Positions 52,699 to 61,152 of a stretch of DNA of 64,000 bases are shown here, piece by piece. The DNA lies in NCBI RefSeq assembly GCF_015710575.1, contig NZ_CP065373.1, positions 1,240,001 through 1,304,000 on the forward strand. The letters run 5' to 3'. The notes under the pieces are model-generated. The model did not search any database. It saw nothing but the letters and a program-made list of their open reading frames with translations, and had not been told where the DNA came from. A program made the translations under genes and the position numbers. Each line of letters opens with the position of its first letter. The first letter of the stretch is position 1. The DNA is from Mycolicibacterium mengxianglii. GTDB taxonomy: Bacteria; Actinomycetota; Actinomycetes; Mycobacteriales; Mycobacteriaceae.

Positions 52699-53507
52699 TC
52701 AGCCAGCAGACCGGTGAGCTCGCCGGCAAGATCGCGGTCGTCACTGGGGGCGCCGGTGGCCTGGGCCGTGGAATCGCCGAAAGGTTTCTGGCGGAGGGCG
52801 CCAAGATCGTGGTCGGCGACATCGCAGAGGGGGGTCCGCTGGGTGGCGACAGTTGCTTCGTGCCGACGGACGTCTCCGACATCAAGCAGGTGAGTCGCCT
52901 GGTGTCGACCGCGATCCAGGAGTTCGGTGGCCTCGACATCATGGTGAACAACGCGGGTGTCTCGGGCACCATGCACCGTCGGTTCCTCGATGATGACCTC
53001 GCCGACTTCCACAAGGTCATGGGGGTCAACGTGCTGGGGGTGATGGCCGGCACGCGAGATGCCGCGCGGTACATGGCCGAACACGGCGGCGGGTCGATCC
53101 TGAACCTGACGTCGATCGGCGGCATCCAGGCCGGCGGGGGTGTGCAGACCTACCGCGCATCCAAGGCCGCGGTCATCCAGTTCACCAAGTCGGCAGCAAT
53201 TGAATTGGCCCATCGCGAGATTCGCGTCAATGCGATCGCGCCCGGCAACATTCGCACCGGGATCGTGAAGAAGTCGGCCACCGGTGAGGATCTCGAACGA
53301 CTCGAGCAGTTCGAGGAGGCGATCCGTGCCCAGATGCGAGCGGACCGCCCGCTCAAACGCGAGGGCACTGTCGAGGATGTCGCGGAGGCCGCGCTGTACT
53401 TCGCGGGTGACCGTTCGCGCTACGTCACGGGAACCGTACTGCCGATCGACGGCGGCACCGTGGCCGGCAAGGTGATCGTGCGCAAGCCCAAGGCGGAGAA
53501 GTCCTAG
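52695..53507 (+). CDS. SDR-family oxidoreductase
   Basis: 270 aa, ATG 52695 overlapping the hydrolase stop; AAAGGAG ahead. Classical SDR: VVTGGAGGLGRGIAERF, NNAGVSG, catalytic Ser in NLTSIGG, Y-x3-K in YRASKAA, C-terminal PIDGGTVAGK. Two-gene operon with the hydrolase, facing no divergent partner. 74 bp separate it from the TetR gene. Confidence 0.92.
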   Translation: MISQQTGELAGKIAVVTGGAGGLGRGIAERFLAEGAKIVVGDIAEGGPLGGDSCFVPTDVSDIKQVSRLVSTAIQEFGGLDIMVNNAGVSGTMHRRFLDDDLADFHKVMGVNVLGVMAGTRDAARYMAEHGGGSILNLTSIGGIQAGGGVQTYRASKAAVIQFTKSAAIELAHREIRVNAIAPGNIRTGIVKKSATGEDLERLEQFEEAIRAQMRADRPLKREGTVEDVAEAALYFAGDRSRYVTGTVLPIDGGTVAGKVIVRKPKAEKS

Positions 53508-53559
53508 ATTCCGCCGGCGCGGTCGACGTGGTGCCCCGAGCACCTCACCCCGATCTAAA

Positions 53560-53571
53560 TCAATCGCTTGA
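53560..53571. promoter_or_regulatory. inverted repeat TCAA-N4-TTGA, candidate TetR operator
   Basis: Within an AT-rich patch (TAAATCAATCGCTTGACTTA) just ahead of the TetR gene; TTGACT here may also be the -35 box. Probably an autoregulatory site. Confidence 0.45.
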
Positions 53572-53581
53572 CTTAAATAGG

Positions 53582-54271
53582 GTGGGTTGGTTGACTGCAG
53601 TGGTGAAGCCCCAAAGTGGCCCGCGGGGTGCACGCACGGTTCGGGCCGAAAGCACGCGCGACGCCATCTTGACTGCGGCCGAACGACTTTTCGCCGAACA
53701 CGGGGTGTTCGCGGTGTCGAATCGTCAGGTCAGCGAGGCCGCCGGGCAGGGCAACAACGCCGCAGTCGGCTACCACTTCGGGACCAAGGCCGACCTGCTG
53801 CGGGCCATTGTCCGTAAACACAACGCGGTCATCGAGCGGCGCTGCCAGGCCATGGTGGAGCAGGTCGGTGCCCACCCGCAGCTGCGGGACTGGGTGGAAT
53901 GCCTGGTGCGGCCACTGTCGGCCCATCTGACCGAACTCGGAAGTCCCACCTGGTACGCCCGGTTCTCCGCGCAGCTGATGCCTGATCCGGCGCACCGCGA
54001 CATCGTCTCAGGGGAGTCGCTCACCTCGTCCTCGGTGTTGGCGGTGATGGAAGGGCTGTGCCGTTGCTTGCCGCAGATGCCACCTGGAGTGCGGGTTGAG
54101 CGCAATGCGATGGCGCGTCAGCTGATCGTGGGGATGTTCGCCGAACGTGAGCGCGCCATAGCAGCGGGTGATCCGACACCGCACCCGAGTTGGGATGCGA
54201 TGGCCACCAGTTTGATCGACGCGATCACCGGCCTGATGGCGGCGCCGATCACGAGCGGGAGCACCCGATGA
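53582..54271 (+). CDS. TetR-family transcriptional regulator
   Basis: 229 aa if GTG 53582 is used; TTG 53591 and GTG 53603 are alternatives and no start stands out. Helix-turn-helix near residues 25-70: AILTAAERLFAEHGVFAVSNRQ, quoted in part as ILTAAERLFAEHG, then AVGYHFGTKADLL. The C-terminal domain is about 150 residues. Its stop overlaps the ferredoxin start (ATGA), so it is co-transcribed with the ferredoxin-P450 pair and probably represses it. Confidence 0.88.
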   Translation: MGWLTAVVKPQSGPRGARTVRAESTRDAILTAAERLFAEHGVFAVSNRQVSEAAGQGNNAAVGYHFGTKADLLRAIVRKHNAVIERRCQAMVEQVGAHPQLRDWVECLVRPLSAHLTELGSPTWYARFSAQLMPDPAHRDIVSGESLTSSSVLAVMEGLCRCLPQMPPGVRVERNAMARQLIVGMFAERERAIAAGDPTPHPSWDAMATSLIDAITGLMAAPITSGSTR

Positions 54272-54462
54272 AAGTAATTGTGGAGCAGGACAAGTGCGTG
54301 TCGGCCGGCAACTGTGTCGCACACGCGCCACAGGTTTTCGATCAGGACGAAGACGACGGCAGCGTCATCTTGTTGGAGGCCGCGCCCGCGGATGATCTTG
54401 CCGCCGCCGTGCGGGAGGCCGCTACCGCCTGCCCCGCCTTGGCCATTCACGTCGAGGACTGA
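54268..54462 (+). CDS. ferredoxin, [3Fe-4S] type
   Basis: 64 aa, ATG 54268 in an ATGA overlap with the TetR gene. Ligands C10-x5-C16 (CVSAGNC, Ala at the variable position) and C55 in ACPALAI. Electron donor for the P450 starting 39 nt downstream. Confidence 0.92.
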   Translation: MKVIVEQDKCVSAGNCVAHAPQVFDQDEDDGSVILLEAAPADDLAAAVREAATACPALAIHVED

Positions 54463-54501
54463 CCCAAGGGAGCAGCCCATGCCCCACGATTCAGGAGCGT
54501 T

Positions 54502-55734
54502 ATGACAGACACCATCGCCGCGACCCAAACCGACATCCCCGAATACCCGATGGAACGCGATGCGGCATGCCCGTTCTCGCCGCCACCGCAGATGCTCGAA
54601 CTCGGCGCAGACAAGGGACTTTTCCGGGTCAGGATCTGGGATGGCAGCACACCGTGGCTGATCACCGGCCACGCCGAGGCGCGCACGCTGTTCGCCGATC
54701 CCCGGGTCAGCGTCGACGACCGGCTGCCGGGATTCCCGCACTGGAATGAGCACATGCTCTCGACGGTCAACAAGCGGCCGAGGTCGGTGTTCACCTCCGA
54801 CGCCGAAGAGCACACCAGGTTCCGGCGGATGTTGTCCAAGCCGTTCACGTTCAAGCGGGTCGAGGGTCTGCGTGCCGCGATCCAAGAGGTGACCGACGAA
54901 TGTATCGATACCATCCTCGCGGGGCCGCAGCCGGCAGACATTGTCGAGCAACTCGCCCTCCCCGTGCCCACCCGGGTGATCAGCGAGATGCTCGGTGTCC
55001 CTTACGAAGACCATGAGTTCTTCCAGCATCACGCCAATGTCGGTCTGGCCCGCTACGCCTCTGCCGAGGATGGCCAGAAGGGCGCGATGAGCCTGTCCAA
55101 GTACCTCAGCGACCTGGTGCAGGCGAAGATGGCGAATCCGGCAGAGGATGCGGTCTCTGATCTGGCCGAACGCGTCAACGCCGGGGAGATCAGCGTCAAG
55201 GAAGCAGCGCAGCTCGGCACCGGGCTGCTGATCGCCGGGCATGAAACGACGGCCAACATGATCGGTATCGGGGTATTGGCGCTGCTGCAGAATCCCGAAC
55301 AGGCTGCGCTGCTGCGGGATACCGACGATCCCAAGATCATCGCCAACGCCGCCGAGGAGTTGATGCGCTACCTGAGCATCATCCAGAACGGTCAGCGCCG
55401 GATCGCCCTCGAGGACATCGAGATCTCCGGTGAGGTGATCAAGGCAGGTGAAGGCATCATCATCGACCTGGCACCCGCCAACTGGGACGCCAAGGCATTT
55501 CCCGAGCCGGATCGTCTTGACCTGCAACGGGAGAACGCCAACCAGGAGGTCGGCTTCGGCTACGGTCGGCATCAGTGTGTCGGCCAGCAGCTGGCGCGGG
55601 CCGAGATGCAGATCGTGTTCTCGACGTTGTTGCGGCGCATCCCCACGATGCAGCTCGCGGTCCCCTTCGACGAAGTCCCGTTCAAGCATGACCGGCTGGC
55701 CTTCGGCGTCTACAGCCTGCCTGTCACCTGGTAG
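54502..55734 (+). CDS. cytochrome P450
   Basis: 410 aa, ATG 54502. Landmarks: LIAGHETTANM I helix, E-x2-R in EELMR, heme loop FGYGRHQCVGQQLAR. Length and motifs fit soluble bacterial class I P450s of the CYP105/107 type. Preceded by TetR and ferredoxin genes in the same operon, with no reductase. Different family from the P450 at 17901. Downstream 55735-56101 holds only gene remnants. Confidence 0.93.
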   Translation: MTDTIAATQTDIPEYPMERDAACPFSPPPQMLELGADKGLFRVRIWDGSTPWLITGHAEARTLFADPRVSVDDRLPGFPHWNEHMLSTVNKRPRSVFTSDAEEHTRFRRMLSKPFTFKRVEGLRAAIQEVTDECIDTILAGPQPADIVEQLALPVPTRVISEMLGVPYEDHEFFQHHANVGLARYASAEDGQKGAMSLSKYLSDLVQAKMANPAEDAVSDLAERVNAGEISVKEAAQLGTGLLIAGHETTANMIGIGVLALLQNPEQAALLRDTDDPKIIANAAEELMRYLSIIQNGQRRIALEDIEISGEVIKAGEGIIIDLAPANWDAKAFPEPDRLDLQRENANQEVGFGYGRHQCVGQQLARAEMQIVFSTLLRRIPTMQLAVPFDEVPFKHDRLAFGVYSLPVTW

Positions 55735-55749
55735 GTCTTGCAACGGAAT

Positions 55750-55836
55750 TCAGCGACTACCGGATGCCCTGCGCCGGTCGAGGAGGGGCAGAAAGATGGT
55801 GTCGACGATCTCTTCAATTGCGTCGTCGGTGATGCC
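55750..55836 (-). pseudogene. C-terminal remnant of a TetR-family regulator
   Basis: On the minus strand the end of a TetR protein can be read: GITDDAIEEIVDTIFLPLLD then RRRASGSR and a stop at 55750. Upstream of this (above about 55836) the frame turns to non-TetR sequence where a plus-strand oxygenase remnant begins, so the two fragments meet at a deletion or rearrangement joint. Confidence 0.5.
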
Positions 55837-56118
55837 GCACACTGCGCGTCCAACCTGTCGGGCCGCGGCACCAGTCTGGCTCTGACCGGTGCCTGGTTCC
55901 TCGCCGAGGCCCTGCGCGAGCACCCCGAGGACCCACAGCAGGCGCTCGAACACTACGAGCGTGCCCAGCGACCCCATGCGATCCGCGCCCAGGCAACGGC
56001 CACACCGGGAGGTGATCTCATCGTTCCCGCTACTCAAGAACAGATCGACGCACGCAATGAAAGGTTCAGTCCGGCAACGGGGCAGCGTCGACAGGTTCCA
56101 CTCAGCAGACGTCGATGA
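55829..56118 (+). pseudogene. C-terminal remnant of an FAD-dependent aromatic hydroxylase
   Basis: From about 55829 the plus strand reads the GD motif GDAAHCASNLSGRGTSLAL and the following helices TGAWFLAEALREHP, ending near ARNERF. This is the last third of a PHBH-type monooxygenase; the FAD loop and DG motif are missing. The frame upstream (from 55738) is unrelated. The end runs 17 bp into the converging quinone oxidoreductase gene. Confidence 0.65.
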
Positions 56119-57073
56119 TCACCTTGCCCAGCGCCTTGCGGTCGGCGACGTGCCGTAGCGCCTTGCCCGCCTCGTGCAGCGGGAAGCGCGCGCCGATATA
56201 CGGTCGGACGGCACCGCTGGAGAACAGCTGCGCGAGCTCCCGGTTGTCGCGGACGGCCTCGTCGGGACGGTCGACGGGGAACGTGCGGATTTCCATCCCG
56301 CGCACCGTGATTGCCTTGAGTAGCACCAGGTTCAACGGGATCGACGGGATCGAGCCGGCTGCGTAGCCCAGTGTCACGAAGGTGCCGCCACGTCCGAGCG
56401 CGCGCAGCGCCGGTTCGGCGTAGCGTCCGCCTACCGGGTCCAGTACCGCACGCGCACCGCCGGCGGTGATCTCTTTGATCCGATCGCGCAGGTTCTCGCG
56501 GTCGTAGTCCACTGTCGCCTCCGCCCCGCGCGTGCGGCACAGCGCCAACTTCTCGGCGCTCGACGCCGCAGCGATCACCCGGGCCCCAAGGGCAACGGCC
56601 AGGTCGACGGCGGCCAGGCCGACACCGCCCGCCGCACCGAGGACCACCACCCAGTCACCGCGTTGCACGCCGGCGACCGAGCGCAGCGCGTAGTACGCAG
56701 TGCGGTAGGTGACCCCGAAGGCTGCGGCGTCGGCGAAGTCCACGCCGTCGGGCATCGGCGCCAGCGAATCCGCCTTCAACACAACTTTTTCGGCGAACGC
56801 ACCCACCATCACCGAACCGGACACGCGGGCGCCGGGAGAGTAGGTAACACCGTCACCCACCGCCAGTACTTCGCCGGCGAACTCGCTGCCCGGTGCAAAC
56901 GGCGGCGGAATCTTGACCTGATATCCGCCGGAGATGAACAGCACGTCAGGAAAATTCACCGCTGCAGCACGGACTCCCACCACCACCTCGCCCGGCCCGG
57001 GGCTGGGGTCCGGCAGATCCATCAGCTGCAGATCTTCCGGGGTCCCGTACTCACGGCACACCATCGCCTTCAC
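56102..57073 (-). CDS. NADPH:quinone oxidoreductase-like MDR-family protein
   Basis: 323 aa, ATG 57073. Zinc-free medium-chain dehydrogenase: AAAVNFPDVLFISGGYQ, PGSEFAGEVLAVG, nucleotide loop LGAAGGVGLAAVDLA, SSAEKLALCRTRGA. No zinc ligands are present in the usual places. It would reduce a quinone or an enoyl/enone with NADPH. The start overlaps the stop of the upstream TetR (ATGA), in an operon beginning with the acyl-CoA dehydrogenase. Confidence 0.92.
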   Translation of the reverse strand: MKAMVCREYGTPEDLQLMDLPDPSPGPGEVVVGVRAAAVNFPDVLFISGGYQVKIPPPFAPGSEFAGEVLAVGDGVTYSPGARVSGSVMVGAFAEKVVLKADSLAPMPDGVDFADAAAFGVTYRTAYYALRSVAGVQRGDWVVVLGAAGGVGLAAVDLAVALGARVIAAASSAEKLALCRTRGAEATVDYDRENLRDRIKEITAGGARAVLDPVGGRYAEPALRALGRGGTFVTLGYAAGSIPSIPLNLVLLKAITVRGMEIRTFPVDRPDEAVRDNRELAQLFSSGAVRPYIGARFPLHEAGKALRHVADRKALGKVIIDVC

Positions 57074-57681
57074 TGCGTCACCCCTAGTCCTCTCAGGCAG
57101 AATCGCACCAGATGTCCGATGTCTGCGTCGTCGGGTTGTTCGCCGGAGCCGACGTAGCGGCGCATGGTGGCCGCCGTCATCTGGAAAACAGCCTCGGCAT
57201 CGCGCTGGGGATCCTCACCGCCGAGTGCCGTGACCGGTACCACCAGCAGGTTCCGCATCGGCGCCATGATGTCATCGCCGGGTACGCCGCGGCCCGAGGC
57301 TGAGAGCTGATCGTGCACTGCCCGGCTCATCGCCATCAGGTGCGGGTCGGCCACCTGCGCCAGTGCCCCCTCGATCCAGCGGGCGATCTGGTCGGCGGGC
57401 TGCGACTCTTTCGCCATCTGGTGTTCCAGGTAGGACACGATGATGGTGACGCCGCGCTCCAACACCGCCAGCATCAACTCGTCCTTGCTCGAAAAATAGC
57501 GGTAGAAGGCCTTTTTCGACGACCCGGCCTCGGCGATGATGTCGCTGACCGTTGGCTCCTCCGGGGTCACCCGCTGCATGACGGTGATGGTGGCCGCCAG
57601 GATTCGGTCGACCTCGGCGCTGGCTACCCGCAGACGGTCATCCAGGGCGCGGTCGACGGCCGCGGTGGCGCGGCTGTTCAC
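57070..57681 (-). CDS. TetR-family transcriptional regulator
   Basis: 203 aa from GTG 57681, which overlaps the acyl-CoA dehydrogenase stop (GTGA); frames further up are antisense-like. HTH region TVSDIIAEAGSSKKAFYRYF then SSKDELMLAVLERG. It is sandwiched between acyl-CoA dehydrogenase and quinone oxidoreductase genes with overlaps on both sides, so all three are one translation unit and this regulator probably controls its own operon. Confidence 0.9.
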   Translation of the reverse strand: MNSRATAAVDRALDDRLRVASAEVDRILAATITVMQRVTPEEPTVSDIIAEAGSSKKAFYRYFSSKDELMLAVLERGVTIIVSYLEHQMAKESQPADQIARWIEGALAQVADPHLMAMSRAVHDQLSASGRGVPGDDIMAPMRNLLVVPVTALGGEDPQRDAEAVFQMTAATMRRYVGSGEQPDDADIGHLVRFCLRGLGVTQ

Positions 57682-58982
57682 GCCACCGGTAGCGCGGGAA
57701 CACGGTCGATGACGTCGGCGTATTTGATCCGCGCCGCTGCCACCCGATTGTCCAGGAACTCGCTGGGCCACTCGGGGTCTTCGGCGTCGTAGCCCTTGAG
57801 GATGAGCCGGGCCAGATTCACCTTGTGCGCTTCCGTCGGCCCGTCGGCCAGACCGAGCACCACTCCGCCGAGCAGCACATTCGTCAGCGGAAGCTGTTCG
57901 GTGACCCCCATCGCTCCGTGCACTTGAATGGCACGCAGACCGATCGACTTGAGGACCTGGGAGGCCAGGATCTTGCACACGCCGATTTCCGCGCGCGCCG
58001 CATGCTCTCCCGCAGTGTCGATGAGCCACGCCGTGTGCAGCACCGTGAGGCGGAATTGCAGCAGCTCGGCGTAGGAGTCGGCGATCATGGCCTGGACCAG
58101 CTGCTTGTCTGCGAGCGAGCTGCCCTGGGTGAAGCGGCTTTTTGCACGCCGCGCCATCATGTCGATGGCCCGTTGGGCGACGCCGATCGAGCGCATGGCG
58201 TGGTGGATGCGGCCACCGGCGAGCCGGGACTGCGCGACGTGGAAACCCTGGCCGGGTTCACCGAGCATTGCCGACGACGGAACTCGGACGTCCTCGTAAC
58301 GCACCAGCGAGTGGCCCGGGTCATGGTGGTGGGCACCCACCAGGTGATGCGTGGCCTCGATGTGGACACCGGGTGTGCCCGCGGGGATGAGGAACGTCGA
58401 GGCGCCCTTGTGGACAGGGACGTCCGGATCGGTGATGGCGACAACGATGATGAAGGACGCCACCGAGGCATTCGACGAGAAGTATTTGCGCCCGTTGATC
58501 ACCCAGTGATCACCATCTTGGACCGCGCGCGTGGTGAACACCCGGGGGTCGGAGCCGCCCTGGGGTTCGGTCATCGAGAAGCAGGAGAAGATCTCCCCAC
58601 TCAGTAGGCCCGCCAGGTAGGTGTCCTTCTGCTCCTGGGTGCCGAAGCGAGCCAGGATCTCGGCATTACCGGTGTCGGGTGCTTGAGTGCCGAAGATGAT
58701 CGGCGCCCATGAACTGCGGCCCAGGATCTCGTTGATCAGGGTCAGCTTGAGAACGCCGAAGCCCTGCCCGCCCAGCTCCGGGCCCAGGTGCGGCGCCCAC
58801 AGCCCGCGGTCGCGGACCTGTTGCTTCAACGGGTCGATGATCCGGCGGCGCTCATCGTCGAGGGGGAGGAACTCGCAGCCGGGGAACAGTACCTCCAGCG
58901 GTTCGACTTCCTCCCGGACAAACGTGCGAATCCACTCGAGCTTGGCTTCGAATTCGGGTTCAGTAGAAAAATCCCATGCCAT
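57678..58982 (-). CDS. acyl-CoA dehydrogenase family protein
   Basis: 434 aa, ATG 58982 behind GAAAGG. Long-form (ACAD10/11-like) acyl-CoA dehydrogenase: FSCFSMTEPQGGSDPRVF, WVINGRKYFSSNA, C-terminal IQVHGAMGVTEQLPL and DGPTEAHKVNLARLIL. Alpha,beta-dehydrogenates an acyl-CoA. The nearby APH-fold kinase gene (59764) is notable: ACAD10/11 proteins of eukaryotes fuse these same two domains and process 4-hydroxyacyl-CoAs through phosphorylation. Confidence 0.92.
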   Translation of the reverse strand: MAWDFSTEPEFEAKLEWIRTFVREEVEPLEVLFPGCEFLPLDDERRRIIDPLKQQVRDRGLWAPHLGPELGGQGFGVLKLTLINEILGRSSWAPIIFGTQAPDTGNAEILARFGTQEQKDTYLAGLLSGEIFSCFSMTEPQGGSDPRVFTTRAVQDGDHWVINGRKYFSSNASVASFIIVVAITDPDVPVHKGASTFLIPAGTPGVHIEATHHLVGAHHHDPGHSLVRYEDVRVPSSAMLGEPGQGFHVAQSRLAGGRIHHAMRSIGVAQRAIDMMARRAKSRFTQGSSLADKQLVQAMIADSYAELLQFRLTVLHTAWLIDTAGEHAARAEIGVCKILASQVLKSIGLRAIQVHGAMGVTEQLPLTNVLLGGVVLGLADGPTEAHKVNLARLILKGYDAEDPEWPSEFLDNRVAAARIKYADVIDRVPALPVA

Positions 58983-59002
58983 GGTGGGCCTTTCAGAGAG
59001 AG

Positions 59003-59767
59003 TCAGGGAATGCCGCCGTCGGCCCGCAGGATCGAACCGGTGGTGAAACTGGACGCATCCGACATCAGGAACAGGGCGGCACCGACGATCTCGGTGGGGT
59101 CACCGGCGCGTTGTAATGCGAAGTGCGCGAACGGATTGTGCTTGAGACCGTCGAAATTCCAGGCCTTGCTGATATCGGTCAGGAAGGGTCCCGGCATCAA
59201 TGTGTTCACGCGTACAGCGGGCCCAAATGCCTGTGCCAGAGCCTCGGTCATCACGTTCAACCCCGCTTTCGAGGCGGCATAGGGGATGAACGACGGGTGT
59301 GGACGTAGGGACCCATGGGTGCTGACGTTGATGATCACCCCGCGGCCGGCAGTGACCATGCGCTCGCCGATGAGCGCCGACAGCCGGAACGGTCCCTTGA
59401 GATTGAGGTTGACGACGGAGTCGAACATCTTCTCGGTGACGTCGGTCTGCTTGTCGTACACCGGGGACATCCCGGCGTTGTTGACCAGCACGTCGATCCT
59501 GCCGAACCGGTCGTACACCGCGTCCACCAGGCCGTCGAGCTGATCCCAGCGGCCGACATGTACGGCGTAAGGCATGGCGGTCCGCCCGGTCTGTGCCTCG
59601 ATCTCGGCGGCGGTGGCCGCACACGAGTCATGGTTGCGGCTGGCGATCACCACGTCAGCGCCGCAGCGTGCGGCCGCGAACGCCATCTCCCGGCCCAATC
59701 CGCGGCTGCCGCCGGTGATCAGCACCACCCGGTCGGTGAGATCGAACAATGCTGCCGGACCGGTCAT
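59003..59767 (-). CDS. SDR-family oxidoreductase
   Basis: 254 aa, ATG 59767 in an ATGA overlap with the kinase stop. LITGGSRGLGREMAFAAA, NNAGMSP, catalytic Ser in INVSTHG, Y-x3-K in YAASKAG, C-terminal ILRADGGIP. Middle gene between the APH-fold kinase and the acyl-CoA dehydrogenase (20 nt gap). Confidence 0.92.
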   Translation of the reverse strand: MTGPAALFDLTDRVVLITGGSRGLGREMAFAAARCGADVVIASRNHDSCAATAAEIEAQTGRTAMPYAVHVGRWDQLDGLVDAVYDRFGRIDVLVNNAGMSPVYDKQTDVTEKMFDSVVNLNLKGPFRLSALIGERMVTAGRGVIINVSTHGSLRPHPSFIPYAASKAGLNVMTEALAQAFGPAVRVNTLMPGPFLTDISKAWNFDGLKHNPFAHFALQRAGDPTEIVGAALFLMSDASSFTTGSILRADGGIP

Positions 59768-60807
59768 TTCGCCCTCCGAGACAGGTCCGCAGCGGTGGTC
59801 ATCAGCTGGAGCACCATCGGTCCCATGGCCGCAGCGACACGCGGATCCACCCTCGAGTTCGGCGCCAGCGACGCTGCGTACGTCTTCTCGAGCATGATGC
59901 CCAGCTTCCAGTTCGCCAGGATCAGGTAGTAGTCGATCTGCTCGGTGGAGCGGCCACTGACAGCTTCGTAGTGTGCCAGCAGTTCGCTGCGCGTCGGCAT
60001 GCCCGTCATATCGAGATAGAACCCGTCGGTGGCGGGGTTCTCACCGTCGTACCCCAGCAGGCACCAGCCCAGATCTAGCAGCGGGTCGCCGATGGTGGTC
60101 ATCTCCCAGTCCACGATGGCGGCCAGTCGGGCCGGCTCCCCGTGGGAGTACATGACATTGGCGAACTGATAGTCACCGTGCATGATGCCGGGGGTGAACT
60201 GCGATGGGCGGTTTCGGCGCAGCCAGTCCGCGGCGACGTCCAAGCCGGGCAACTCCCGGACCTGGTACGCGGACAGGAAATTGAGCCAGCGGTCGACCTG
60301 CCGTTCGTGAAAGCCGTCGGGCCTGCCGAACCCCTCGAGGCCTTGCGCGCGCCAGTCGACGCGTCCCAGTTTGGCGGCACCCTCGACCAGTGCGAAGGCC
60401 AGGCCGCGGCGGGCTTGCAGATCGGTGTCGAACGGTGCCTGCCAGCCCCCGCCCATGGGGCTCCACCCGTCGATTTCGGCCATCACGTAGAACGGTTTGC
60501 CGAGCACCGCGCCGGACTCGTCGGCGGCCACCAATTCGGCGTGAGGGACATCGGTGCCCTTGAGTCCACGGACCAGCCGGATCTCGCGCCGCAGCCCGTC
60601 CAGGCGGGCGGCGTCGGCGCGGACGCCGGGCATGCGCAGCACCATCCGCTGATCAGCGCGTTGCACGCGGATCAGGGTGTTCTGCGATCCGCCGGACAGT
60701 AGCTCCAGCACGGGGCGTTCACCGGCGCCGGGTGCATGGTGTTCGTCGAGCCACCGGCCGAGTGCGTCGGCATCGACACCGGGGTGGTCCGCAATTACTT
60801 CAGTCAT
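59764..60807 (-). CDS. APH-fold phosphotransferase (aminoglycoside phosphotransferase/ACAD10-kinase-like)
   Basis: 347 aa, ATG 60807 behind GAGGG. Protein-kinase-like fold: LSGGSQNTLIRV nucleotide loop, catalytic HGDYQFANVMY (Brenner-type HxDxxxxN with D and N), DWEMTTIGDPLLDLGW as metal-binding DxD region. In catabolic operons such kinases act on hydroxyacyl-CoAs, not antibiotics. First gene of the kinase-SDR-acyl-CoA dehydrogenase-TetR-quinone reductase operon. The palindrome at 60832 is 24 bp upstream. Confidence 0.9.
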   Translation of the reverse strand: MTEVIADHPGVDADALGRWLDEHHAPGAGERPVLELLSGGSQNTLIRVQRADQRMVLRMPGVRADAARLDGLRREIRLVRGLKGTDVPHAELVAADESGAVLGKPFYVMAEIDGWSPMGGGWQAPFDTDLQARRGLAFALVEGAAKLGRVDWRAQGLEGFGRPDGFHERQVDRWLNFLSAYQVRELPGLDVAADWLRRNRPSQFTPGIMHGDYQFANVMYSHGEPARLAAIVDWEMTTIGDPLLDLGWCLLGYDGENPATDGFYLDMTGMPTRSELLAHYEAVSGRSTEQIDYYLILANWKLGIMLEKTYAASLAPNSRVDPRVAAAMGPMVLQLMTTAADLSRRAK

Positions 60808-60831
60808 ATGGAACCCTCACTCTCGACGCGG

Positions 60832-60844
60832 AGAATAGCAGTCT
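60832..60844. promoter_or_regulatory. palindrome AGAAT-N3-AGTCT, variant of the AGAAT set
   Basis: Four of five bases match in the second arm. It lies directly upstream of the kinase operon. The wider 60808-61152 region (345 bp) contains no gene; it is AT-richer around 60890-60920. Confidence 0.4.
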
Positions 60845-60980
60845 CCCCGTAGAAACCGCTGGGGTTCGCGACGCTGGCGCACCCTCGGTTATCAAAAATA
60901 AAGAACGATATTTCCGCAGTACGGGGGGGCAAGTGCGGTATTTACAGCGTGGGATCCGCTATTGGATACGTGTGCGAGCT

Positions 60981-60995
60981 GATAACGTCATTATC
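60981..60995. promoter_or_regulatory. perfect inverted repeat GATAA-N5-TTATC
   Basis: Lies 158 bp before the amidohydrolase start at 61153, in the gene-free divergent region. Candidate operator for the rightward operon. Confidence 0.45.
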
Positions 60996-61152
60996 CATGG
61001 GTGAGCATGGCGCTTACGGACCCGACGTGCGGAATCTCCGGTCTGGACCGGTCCGTCGGCACGTATCAGGGTCCGGTCACCAGAATCCAGCGCCGGCCAA
61101 GCCGACATACACCTCTGGTGCAGCGCAACCAGATTCGAATGGAGGGTCGTAG

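Noticed and set aside
59764..60807. Aminoglycoside-resistance gene
   Set aside because: The APH fold is shared, but the gene is embedded in an acyl-CoA dehydrogenase operon and resembles ACAD-type kinases.
60845..61152. Short plus-strand ORF ahead of the amidohydrolase
   Set aside because: Frames around 60949-61246 run through the amidohydrolase start, have Arg/Pro-rich sequence and no ribosome site.
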